Origin: JBEKDJ01 sp050014415
GTDB lineage: Bacteria; Desulfobacterota; BSN033; UBA1163
DNA length: 7,706 nt
Direction of reading: 5' to 3'
Assembly (NCBI GenBank): GCA_050014415.1
Contig: JBEKDJ010000229.1
Coordinates: forward strand, 1 to 7,706
Positions within the stretch are counted from its first letter, which is position 1. Every line of letters starts with the position of its first letter. Below, in pieces: positions 1 through 5,826 of this stretch. The notes under the pieces are model-generated. The model had not been told where the DNA came from and did no database searches. It saw nothing but the letters and a program-made list of their open reading frames with translations. The position numbers and the translations under genes are program-made.

Positions 1-106
1 TCTTCAAAGTGGAAAGCAGATCTAGTAATTCCTTCTTTCTTTCGTCATTTAAAGATTTGGCCCTTTTGATCCTCGCTTCAATTTGGGTAATTGTCTCCTC
101 GACCAT
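1..106 (-). CDS. Small unrecognised protein, N-terminal 35 codons (runs off the window)
   Basis: The reading frame starts at the ATG at 106-104 and stays open to the window edge. The start is supported by an AAAGGA Shine-Dalgarno-like sequence about seven bases upstream. The visible residues begin MVEETITQIEARIKRAK and continue as a strongly charged, Lys/Glu/Leu-rich stretch with heptad-like spacing, so an alpha-helical or coiled-coil protein is likely. The opening loosely resembles short helical proteins of the DUF4404 kind, but 35 residues are too few to claim a family. A good sigma70-like promoter on the same strand lies at 266-295, which would give a leader of about 150 bases. Function is unknown. 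Confidence 0.6.
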   Translation of the reverse strand, partial: MVEETITQIEARIKRAKSLNDERKKELLDLLSTLK

Positions 107-479
107 ATTTTCATCCTTTCTTCCAGGCACTCAATAAGGGAAACTGATGAGGGTCCCTGGATCCCTTTCTGGAACGAGCCAGGTAAGCACGTAATAGCTC
201 ATGGTGGCTTTGGATTTTAGGCCCCGCCCCCGTGGAATGATTAGAACTCGCTTTTGATTGTGTTAAATATACGGAAAAACGGAATCTTGTGTCAAGCAAA
301 AAAGACCACAAGATATGCAAGATATGAGGGAAAGTTTTGTCAAGTTTTGAAGATAACGATTACCGAAAGAAATCTTGCATCATGGTCGAAACTTATCAGG
401 CAACGATTTCAGGAAGAAACATTGCATCGTGGACCCCTTGGTTGCCTAAAAAGTAGGCAATTCGATTGCCCTTGAGTTA
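107..479. other. Intergenic stretch without a convincing gene
   Basis: No frame on either strand here has a ribosome binding site and a recognisable protein. The minus-strand half nearest 106 is the presumed leader of the leftmost gene; it contains a tiny 23-codon frame (MSYYVLTWLVPERDP...) with no ribosome binding site. The 11-base motif TTGCATCRTGG occurs twice in direct orientation, at 375-385 and 422-432. Beyond the promoter at 266-295 and the hairpins near 442-503, nothing else can be assigned. Confidence 0.5.
266..295 (-). promoter_or_regulatory. Sigma70-like promoter for the leftmost minus-strand gene
   Basis: On the minus strand a perfect TTGACA box (295-290) is followed by an 18-base spacer and TATATT (271-266), five of six matches to the -10 consensus. 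Transcription would begin near 259 and reach the gene starting at 106 after a leader of about 150 bases. A second TTGACA lies further upstream on the same strand but has only a weak -10 (TTGCAT). This is a sequence match only. Confidence 0.5.
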
Positions 480-503
480 TCAACCCTTCCCCCAAAGGTT
501 GAT
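442..503. repeat. Cluster of three inverted repeats, two mutually exclusive
   Basis: TTGCCTA (442-448) pairs perfectly with TAGGCAA (454-460) over a five-base loop. GGCAAT (456-461) also pairs perfectly with ATTGCC (465-470) over a three-base loop. The two stems share bases 456-460, so they cannot form together. A third repeat follows: ATCAACC (479-485) with GGTTGAT (497-503). No stem is followed by a clear T-run on either strand, so simple intrinsic terminators are not well supported. The arrangement resembles alternative leader structures, but no coding gene directly follows on either strand. Confidence 0.45.
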
Positions 504-814
504 GATTTCTATTGATACTTCGGGAGCCTCCTCTTCCTGCGCTGCAATCTCAAAGGGGTTCCATTCCAGCCGGCAGCTTGACTTCGGACCGTAATCGACG
601 GAACCACCCATGAAAATGGCAGGATTATCTCAATGAAGGACAAGGACATCCAATCCGTTGTATTTCAAAATTGGGCATAAGGAATCCTGATGTAACTCAC
701 TGTTTTCAATGAAAAATCAAAGAGGATAGTAACCAGGTCAATATTAAAAAGAGCGTCAGGAAATCCTACACCCGGTGAGGATTGCACTTCAAGTCCTTCC
801 TCCAATATGCTCAT
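480..814 (-). pseudogene. Possible eroded coding sequence, family not recognised
   Basis: Two short minus-strand frames look protein-like but lie in different phases. The first begins at an ATG at 814 and runs 49 codons to a TGA at 667-665 (MSILEEGLEVQSSPGVGF...). The second ends at a TGA at 482-480 and holds 43 codons from an ATG at 611 (MGGSVDYGPKSSCRLEWNPF...), with plausible extension upstream through an in-frame TGA (NGLDVLVLH, stop, DNPAIF). Neither has a good ribosome binding site. Amino-acid composition suggests a decayed gene with at least one frameshift and one nonsense change, but I recognise no family and chance open frames remain possible. Confidence 0.25.
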
Positions 815-1092
815 CGGAGTTGATGATTACCAATGGAAAGAGTAGATAACAATCGAACTGTGCGGGGGCTATCAGCCACCCGCAAGAGTGACTTGTTATT
901 CGTTTACCCTCTCATAATATTTTTTGTAATTTATAAAGGTAACTTATTCTCCTCTCAGCCTTTTCTTCAAACTGCCTCAACATCACAGTCAATGATCATT
1001 GTCGATTTAAATACTATTCTACTTTTTCATTCCTCATTAAACTTCCTATATACGTTAATCAGTCAAGGATATTCTTCTAAACTTCCATTTAT
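815..1092. other. AT-rich intergenic region downstream of the acyl-CoA dehydrogenase
   Basis: This holds a plus-strand frame from 833 that overlaps the acyl-CoA dehydrogenase stop. It lacks a ribosome binding site and has biased, low-complexity composition, so I do not call it a gene. A strong hairpin lies at 861-884. No T-rich terminator is evident immediately after the dehydrogenase stop at 1093. Confidence 0.5.
861..884. repeat. GC-rich hairpin in an AT-rich spacer
   Basis: TGCGGG (861-866) pairs with CCCGCA (879-884). Inside this, GGCT (867-870) pairs with AGCC (874-877) over a three-base loop, with one bulged A. It is the only GC-rich element in its surroundings and lies about 210 bases beyond the stop of the minus-strand acyl-CoA dehydrogenase. 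There is no adjoining T-run on either strand, so its role (distal terminator, extragenic palindrome) is open. Confidence 0.45.
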
Positions 1093-2613
1093 CTAAAAGA
1101 AATTGTCCTTTGTGACCCAAGAAGGAAACCATCGATAATATTCGGGAGGATTTGCCTTTTTCAACCCATCATAAGTAGCTTTTGATAAAGCGATCCCTTT
1201 TTTGTCTCGATAGAGCTTCACCATACCCTTTCTCTCCAATGAAAGGAGCAATTCATCGAGCTTTTTGTCATCAACATCAAAATATTTCTTTATGTCCTCA
1301 CGGCTCATATAAAGACCAGGGTTTACTCGATAATCCTCAGCCAATAATTTAAGAAGACTTTCCTCATCGATGCTTTTTTGTTTTTCTGGCGAGGAGGTTG
1401 CCGGAACTGGAACTCCCAGTTCTTCATGAATGACGCGGCGGGGCATTTCAAATTCATCGGCCAATTGTCTCAATCCTGTTCTATATATAACAAGCCTACA
1501 GGCCTCCATTGATCCTCCAGAGATATTCTCAACCTTAGACACATTCATTAAGGCTGCAAGGGGATAAAAAGAAGTAACTCCATCTCCCCCCATTACCTGA
1601 ATGGCATCCAAGGCGGTTCTTATCGCCCCCTCACAGATGAACACCTTGCCTATATTGGACTCTAATGTTATATCCCACCCGAGGTCCCATAAATACGCTG
1701 TATAATAAGTGACTAACCTTGCAATATTCACTTGCATCATCAAGTCCGCAATCTTGAATTGGTTATTGACTAAATCGATTATTGGCTTCCCAAATTGAAC
1801 CCTCCTTTGAGCGTAAGGAACCACATTCCTTAAGAGTTCACGCGTCCAGCCTAACGTTTGTGCACAAATCATCGTTCTTTCGAAATTGAGACCAGAGATC
1901 ATTACTCTCCATCCCTCCCCTTCCTCCCCAATACGATTCCCTATTGGTACAGGAACTTCATCAAAATTTAGGACCCCATTCTGTATGTTCTCAAAACCCA
2001 TGATCTCGTTGATCTTCTCGACGGTAAAACCCTGGATCCCCTTTTCAACAATGAAGGCAGTAAGATGTCGATGATTTCTTATATCTTCAGGATTATTGCT
2101 TGTGCGAACATAAACCATATACCTACTTGCCACCCCCGCTGAAACGATAAATCTCTTCTTGCCAGTTAAAAAATAAAAATCTCCTTCACGAATGGCAATC
2201 GTCTCAATAGACGCAGCATCTGTCCCCACAAAAGGCTCAGTGATCACAATGGCCCCGATCTCTCCCTTTGCGATTCTGGGGAGAAATCTTTTCTTCTGTT
2301 CCTCAGTTCCATATTCAATAATCTGCCTTAGCCCCCCTAACATATTCCCCACAAAGGCTCGGCCTGGCCCTGGCATGCAATTAAGTGCCTCTGCTGCGAT
2401 ACAGGCACCTGTTGCCCCTAATCCTAATCCATCGTACTCTTTGGGGATTCCAGCTCCAGTGTACTTCCTCTCTGCTATTTTTTTGAAGATATCCCAGGGA
2501 AACTCTCTCTTCCACCTTGTCTCCGCATCTCTGGGTATGATCTCTTTTACAAAGGCCTTAATCTCTTGGTCAAGTTTTTTTTGATCCTCTGTCCACCAAG
2601 GAAATGCTTCCAT
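1093..2613 (-). CDS. Acyl-CoA dehydrogenase family flavoprotein with C-terminal winged-helix-like extension
   Basis: This encodes 506 residues, versus about 380-400 for a standard acyl-CoA dehydrogenase. Family knowledge: such enzymes oxidise an acyl-CoA to the 2,3-enoyl-CoA with FAD and pass electrons to ETF. Visible motifs are TEPFVGTD (125-132), followed by LTGKKRFIVSAGVASRYMVY at 149-168 (FAD/substrate middle domain), RRVQFGKPI (270-278) and QVMGGDG (339-345). The usual C-terminal catalytic motif IYEGT is replaced by ISGGS (364-368), so the common catalytic Glu is absent. A Glu is present at 245 in GLNFERT, the position used by isovaleryl-CoA and long-chain acyl-CoA dehydrogenases. Residues ~415-485 form an added domain reading like a winged helix (MSREDIKKYF, KKLDELLLSLERKGMVKLYRDKKG). 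The start is set by GGAGGAG seven bases before the ATG. The exact substrate cannot be told. A 51-base element upstream is shared with the BKACE remnant. Confidence 0.9.
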   Translation of the reverse strand: MEAFPWWTEDQKKLDQEIKAFVKEIIPRDAETRWKREFPWDIFKKIAERKYTGAGIPKEYDGLGLGATGACIAAEALNCMPGPGRAFVGNMLGGLRQIIEYGTEEQKKRFLPRIAKGEIGAIVITEPFVGTDAASIETIAIREGDFYFLTGKKRFIVSAGVASRYMVYVRTSNNPEDIRNHRHLTAFIVEKGIQGFTVEKINEIMGFENIQNGVLNFDEVPVPIGNRIGEEGEGWRVMISGLNFERTMICAQTLGWTRELLRNVVPYAQRRVQFGKPIIDLVNNQFKIADLMMQVNIARLVTYYTAYLWDLGWDITLESNIGKVFICEGAIRTALDAIQVMGGDGVTSFYPLAALMNVSKVENISGGSMEACRLVIYRTGLRQLADEFEMPRRVIHEELGVPVPATSSPEKQKSIDEESLLKLLAEDYRVNPGLYMSREDIKKYFDVDDKKLDELLLSLERKGMVKLYRDKKGIALSKATYDGLKKANPPEYYRWFPSWVTKDNFF

Positions 2614-2964
2614 AAACGTCTCCTCCTATGTCTGGATGATATAATTTCAATTACGTTTATCAAGAAATTTTGTATCAGTCAATCTGAAAATAGGCTTGTG
2701 AATATGATCTTTTTGAGGATTATCACTCGAAATCTGGTATAGAGATATAGTTTTTCGACTTGATGAGTTCAGGAAGGAATCCTCATTTTTCCCAAATCCT
2801 GCCGGTCCCGATGCCGACTTAACGCTTTCACCTACTTATCCTGACTCCTAGATAACAGTAAGACTCAACGATTATGAGTTGTAATGTGGAATAAAAAGGG
2901 ATGTTCAATAGTATTTAAGCACCCCTGAAAATCTCACATAGGAGATTTGAATAGCAGCATCGAC
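2614..2964. other. Intergenic spacer upstream of the acyl-CoA dehydrogenase
   Basis: No gene is seen in this spacer of about 350 bases. The part next to the dehydrogenase holds a 51-base element (2660-2710) that recurs upstream of the BKACE remnant. On the minus strand it includes TTGACT (2682-2677), with only a weak -10 at 17-base spacing. The ten-base word GATGAGTTCA at 2762-2771 also recurs near the second copy (6639-6648). The remainder, toward the tail-fibre remnant, shows no structure I can name. Confidence 0.5.
2660..2710 (-). repeat. Diverged 51-base upstream element, copy 1 (before acyl-CoA dehydrogenase)
   Basis: Ungapped hand alignment of 2660-2710 with 6548-6598 gives 36 identical bases of 51. 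The match includes the words GTCAAT and ATAGGCTT. Read on the minus strand it has the pattern AAGCCTATT...ATTGAC, placing a TTGAC(T/A) box at the same point in both copies. This copy ends 46 bases before the dehydrogenase start codon. Similarity continues more loosely on both sides. It could be a shared promoter or operator, or a decayed dispersed repeat. Confidence 0.45.
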
Positions 2965-3639
2965 TTATTGGGGTGAATCGGCAGCTGCTACCATGGCTCT
3001 GAGCCTTAACTCTCTCTTCAGATCCTTCACCTCTCTAAGGAGGTCGTTGAGCGTCTTCTGCCGCTCCTGCACAACTTTCGTCAGTACCGCCACGATGTCC
3101 ATCGCGCTCAACCCCTTCCTTTCCCTGGTTGCGACGAGTGCGGGCACGTCCTCTGCGATAAAGCCCACATGATTTTCTTCCCCAGCATTTTTATAGTTGT
3201 ATGTGACCGGCTTCAGCTCGTATAGTGCCGCATCCGCCTCTTCCGCAGCAAGCGTCTTTGATGTTTTTTTTATTCTCCCTGCTTGAGGCGGATATCCACT
3301 GCCCTCCTGCTGAAAGATACGCCCCGCTTGCCGCCTCTATGGGGTGTGACGGATTTGTCTTGCCGACGCCGATGTTCCCTGCAAAGTAATTCAGACCGCT
3401 TGCCCCTTCCTGATACACCCCGTAGGCATTCGTTACTCCCGTTATCATCTGCGGTTGGATATCCACTCCATAGGCGTTGTGCTCATCACACCTGTGCCTT
3501 TCCTTGAGGGAGTGGCCGCCCTGACGGCAATTGCATTTGTAATGTTACCGGTCCCCAGCAAATAGGCATTTGTGATAACGCCCACGACCGTACCGGCTGT
3601 GCCTCCGCCATTGTGCTACGCCTGGAAATTAGCCGGCCC
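2965..3639 (-). pseudogene. Tail-fibre-like protein remnant with peptidase S74 (intramolecular chaperone) domain
   Basis: Pieces in different frames together read as the C-terminal part of a tail-fibre-type protein. Repeats of the TNAYG kind come first (GVITNAY, NAYGVD, GVTNAYGVY), then NYFAGNIGVGKTNP and SSRENKKNIK, then after a frame change LAAEEADAALYELKPVTYNY, GFIAEDVPALVATRERKGLS, MDIVAVLTKVVQE and a short coiled coil. This is the typical layout of the endosialidase-type (S74) chaperone domain, which in family members trimerises the fibre and cleaves itself off. An in-frame TAG lies at 3618-3616. Frame breaks lie near 3476-3490 and between about 3251 and 3271, the latter beside a run of eight A (minus strand). 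Removing one G at GACGCTT restores NIKDLAAEEA. No phage genes are adjacent. Confidence 0.75.
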
Positions 3640-3723
3640 CCTGAGGGCGCGGGACAGTATCTTCGTGCCGATCACATGGGCATCCATGCCCACTGTACCT
3701 GTTATCACTGTTGGTTGTTTCAT
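3616..3723 (-). pseudogene. glmS: Glutamate mutase sigma (cobalamin-binding) subunit, truncated after 28 codons
   Basis: The frame starts at the ATG at 3723-3721 with AAGGAG seven bases upstream. Residues 1-28 (MKQPTVITGTVGMDAHVIGT, then KILSRALR) match the N-terminus of the glutamate mutase sigma subunit. They include the cobalamin-binding signature D14-x-H16-x-x-G19, where His is the lower axial cobalt ligand in the family. From codon 29 the sequence departs, and a TAG follows at codon 36. Family members are about 137 residues, so nearly the whole Rossmann-like B12 fold is missing. The same frame read past the TAG continues as tail-fibre repeats, marking a chimeric junction near 3640. It sits 64 bases after the catalytic subunit gene, where a partner would be expected. 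The symbol is that of glutamate mutase, not glucosamine-6-phosphate synthase. Confidence 0.75.
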
Positions 3724-3758
3724 CGAAAGCTCCTTCTCTGCTCCAAGGCTTTTTCATC

Positions 3759-3785
3759 ATAGGTCCTATAGGGCTTATAGGGCCT
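3759..3785. repeat. Three tandem 9-base repeats between the mutase genes
   Basis: Three units occur head to tail on the plus strand: ATAGGTCCT, ATAGGGCTT, ATAGGGCCT, followed by a partial ATT. On the minus strand the array begins two bases after the stop of the epsilon-subunit gene and ends 35 bases before the start codon of the sigma-subunit fragment. Units contain overlapping small palindromes (AGGNCCT-like). It may be a slippage product or a trace of the recombination that changed this locus. Confidence 0.55.
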
Positions 3786-3787
3786 AT

Positions 3788-5263
3788 TCAGTTCCCTCTG
3801 AATTCCCTTCCTAACAATTGCCCCTTGCTGAAAGCCCAGAAATCCCGCAAGGTCATTTCATAATCTGCCTTCAGGCCTTCTGCCTTCTCTCTCTCCGCCA
3901 CCTTCTGGCGATGGAATTCTTTCACCTCTTCGGGGAAGGGCAGATTGCCAAACTCAACGTACCGGATCGCTCCTTTACAGTCTTTCACCCCGATTACTTT
4001 ATCCTTTACCTGTTTGTTGGGACTGAAGGACGAGTCGATTACACCCGCATCAACTCCCCTCAAGCAGCCTAGAACGATGTCGCCATCGCCCATCTCGAGG
4101 AGTTTTTCCACCATTGCCCGTATCTCCATCTCCGCTATCCTTTCTTCCAAAGCAATCTCTTTCATCTCAAATTCTATATTCTGGCCTCTGATCACATTGA
4201 AGAACCAGTTCGCACACTCGTAGGTGACGGCGTGAGAATCTTCCGTAGGAACACCCAGGGCCTCGTCAATGGTCCTCACGTTTACCGATTCCGCCTTTCC
4301 CAATGCGCCCACAAAGGCGGTGTAGCCGGGATACGCAAAGGCTCCTCCCATTCCCTGGGGCATAGGGAAGAGTGGGGTCTGGGAACAGAAGGTACCCGGA
4401 ATAATCACGTCAACGTATCCCAACTTGTCCAGGTACTCCCTCATCAACCGGGGCTGCACCCGCAGCCAGGCCAGATCCTGGGCCATATTGCCCGAAAAGT
4501 GGACCAATGGGACAATGCTCTTGACACCCTGCTCGGCGGCCATCAGGGCCTCTGCGATCATGGTCGCCAGGTTTACCGTCATAGGCTGAACACCGGTGAG
4601 GATCCACCCGTGGAGGTCGGTGGTGAGGGTAACACCTCTCTCGGCGTAGTACCCCATCAGCCTCTGCACATACTGGCTATGGGCAATGACTTCCTCCAAA
4701 GTGGCGTTCTTTTCGTAAGCGCCCCAGGAGATAAAGGGACCTGTGGACATGCCTGTCATGCCGGAAGCAAAGGCGATTTCAGATCCAAGGGGCTGGGCTT
4801 TGTACGACATCCGTGGATCAAAGGCGCCTGTACCGACGCTTTCAACAACTTTCCTCGTCTCTTTGACTCCGTGATTGATGAGAGGATACCCATTCAGCAA
4901 TTTTCTCCCTGTCCGGCGGGTCTCCTCCAGGGCGTCTTCCACCTTTTTGAAATGAAGGAGGCGGGTGTAGCTGTCCGTTGTGACCGGAATATAGGGCACC
5001 CCTGTTTCCTCCAGCTTCTTGCAGAGGCTTATCTCGTCTTCCACAAGGGCAGTTCCCGCTCTCGGGTACACAACGGTTCTACCCTCCCTGTGGAGTTTCT
5101 CCGTGATCTTCATGAAGTTCTTGTTTTCAGGCAGGTTTCTCTGATAGGCGACCGCTTCGTCAAGATCCACTTCTTTGCCCGTGGGCCACATAGAGAGCAC
5201 GTCCACCCGCATTTTCAGGAACTGGTCTTCGTCAATACGCTTCTGCTTCACTTCGAGTTTCAT
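3788..5263 (-). CDS. glmE: Glutamate mutase epsilon-like subunit (B12-dependent carbon-skeleton mutase)
   Basis: This intact gene of 491 residues compares with 483 in the clostridial enzyme. In that family the epsilon subunit is the TIM-barrel catalytic half that, with the cobalamin-carrying sigma subunit, interconverts glutamate and 3-methylaspartate by a radical mechanism. Matches to the family: MWPTGKEVDLDEAV (25-38), YPRAG (66-70), DSYTR (97-101), KLLNGYP (121-127), AAEQGV (242-247), GNMAQD (258-263), ALGVPT (335-340), VIDSSFSPNK (408-417), RYVEFGNLPF (434-443). The three substrate carboxylate arginines correspond to R68, R101 and R151. The position of E171, which contacts the amino group in glutamate mutase, is Ser173 here; Tyr181 is kept as Y183, and Tyr177 appears as Trp or Ser. 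The substrate may therefore not be glutamate. AGGAGG supports the start. The gene begins 16 bases after the stop of a CoA-transferase remnant and is followed by a truncated sigma-subunit gene. Confidence 0.88.
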   Translation of the reverse strand: MKLEVKQKRIDEDQFLKMRVDVLSMWPTGKEVDLDEAVAYQRNLPENKNFMKITEKLHREGRTVVYPRAGTALVEDEISLCKKLEETGVPYIPVTTDSYTRLLHFKKVEDALEETRRTGRKLLNGYPLINHGVKETRKVVESVGTGAFDPRMSYKAQPLGSEIAFASGMTGMSTGPFISWGAYEKNATLEEVIAHSQYVQRLMGYYAERGVTLTTDLHGWILTGVQPMTVNLATMIAEALMAAEQGVKSIVPLVHFSGNMAQDLAWLRVQPRLMREYLDKLGYVDVIIPGTFCSQTPLFPMPQGMGGAFAYPGYTAFVGALGKAESVNVRTIDEALGVPTEDSHAVTYECANWFFNVIRGQNIEFEMKEIALEERIAEMEIRAMVEKLLEMGDGDIVLGCLRGVDAGVIDSSFSPNKQVKDKVIGVKDCKGAIRYVEFGNLPFPEEVKEFHRQKVAEREKAEGLKADYEMTLRDFWAFSKGQLLGREFRGN

Positions 5264-5279
5264 TCATCCCTCCTGTACG

Positions 5280-5408
5280 CTATATCACATCTTCCTTCTT
5301 CAGTTCCTCTATCTGTTCCCTGGAGTACCCGCATACATCAAGGAGTACTCCTTCCGTATGCTGGCCGAACTGGGGTGAATAGCCATCGACCTTCACCGAT
5401 CCCAGCGT
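5280..5408 (-). pseudogene. Family III (CaiB/BaiF) CoA-transferase, C-terminal remnant
   Basis: The 42 codons before a TAG at 5282-5280 read TLGSVKVDGYSPQFGQHTEG and continue VLLDVCGYSREQIEELKKED-VI. This is the characteristic end of CaiB/BaiF CoA-transferases: a GxHT-type motif followed by a LGYS-EEIEELK-GVI tail. A TGA at 5411-5409 closes the frame on the upstream side. Family members are about 400 residues and move CoA between carboxylic acids; the fold and catalytic Asp are missing here. Upstream in another frame is acetoacetyl-CoA synthetase sequence, so this tail is joined to an unrelated gene head by a deletion or rearrangement. It ends 16 bases before the mutase gene. Confidence 0.65.
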
Positions 5409-5490
5409 TCAGTCTCAACATTTCAATAGTATATCTGAAGAGCTGACATTCCCTTTCAAACTCTCTGGTCACGCCGACCCCACACGTGAT

Positions 5491-5799
5491 TGGTGGCTTC
5501 GTTTCACTCTTGAAGACAAAGGCCGTTCTCTCATCGCGAAAGCGCAGGAGGTTTTCGGTGAAATTTAGTTTTGCACCCGTAAACCACTTCGTTCCAGGAA
5601 ACCGATGCAAGTCCTCCACGACCTTCTTGTATTTGTTCGATGTCTTGATTTCTAAAAAATCCCAGACGCTTTCTCAGAAATCGGGTATGTTCTCAACAGA
5701 CCAGGTGCAAAGGTCGAAATAATCGGTGAAGTGCTTGCCATATCGGGTCATGTTGGCATTCCGAATTCTCTCTTCAGACGGCCTCCAAAGCGGTTGCAT
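5491..5799 (-). pseudogene. Acetoacetyl-CoA synthetase, N-terminal remnant with nonsense codon
   Basis: From an ATG at 5799-5797, preceded by AGGAGGGAG, the frame reads MQPLWRPSEERIRNANMTRY, then FDLCTWSVENIPDF, a TGA at codon 42 (5676-5674), ESVWDFLEIKTSNKYKKVV, and PGTKWFTGAKLNFTENLL-RFRDERTAFVFKSET. This is the conserved N-terminus of acetoacetyl-CoA synthetase (family length about 650 residues), which activates acetoacetate with ATP and CoA. The TGA falls where the family has Trp (DFW), consistent with a single TGG to TGA change. Homology stops after about codon 103, before any AMP-binding motif. The same frame then runs on as unrecognised sequence to a TGA at 5340-5338. It lies 55 bases after the BKACE remnant, whose family produces acetoacetate, so an ancestral functional link is likely. 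Confidence 0.8.
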
Positions 5800-5826
5800 C
5801 GTCTTCTCCCTCCTGTAGATATCCAT

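Noticed and set aside
107..260. Riboswitch in the ~150-base leader of the leftmost gene
   Set aside because: No known riboswitch core could be recognised; only short, weak pairings are visible.
254..475. 73-codon plus-strand frame starting with MIVLNIRKNG
   Set aside because: No ribosome binding site or recognisable domain, and it spans a minus-strand promoter and hairpins.
442..503. CRISPR array or attachment site
   Set aside because: There are hairpins but no regularly spaced direct repeats with spacers, and no integrase or cas gene in the window.
833..1096. 87-codon plus-strand frame overlapping the acyl-CoA dehydrogenase stop
   Set aside because: No ribosome binding site, low-complexity composition, no familiar motif, and overlap with the end of a certain gene.
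2965..3723. Prophage
   Set aside because: Only one tail-fibre-type fragment is present; no capsid, terminase, integrase or lysis genes are seen.
4232..5446. 404-codon plus-strand frame opposite the mutase gene
   Set aside because: It is the antisense of the highly conserved glmE gene; its translation is rich in His/Gly/Arg with no domain, as expected for a shadow frame.
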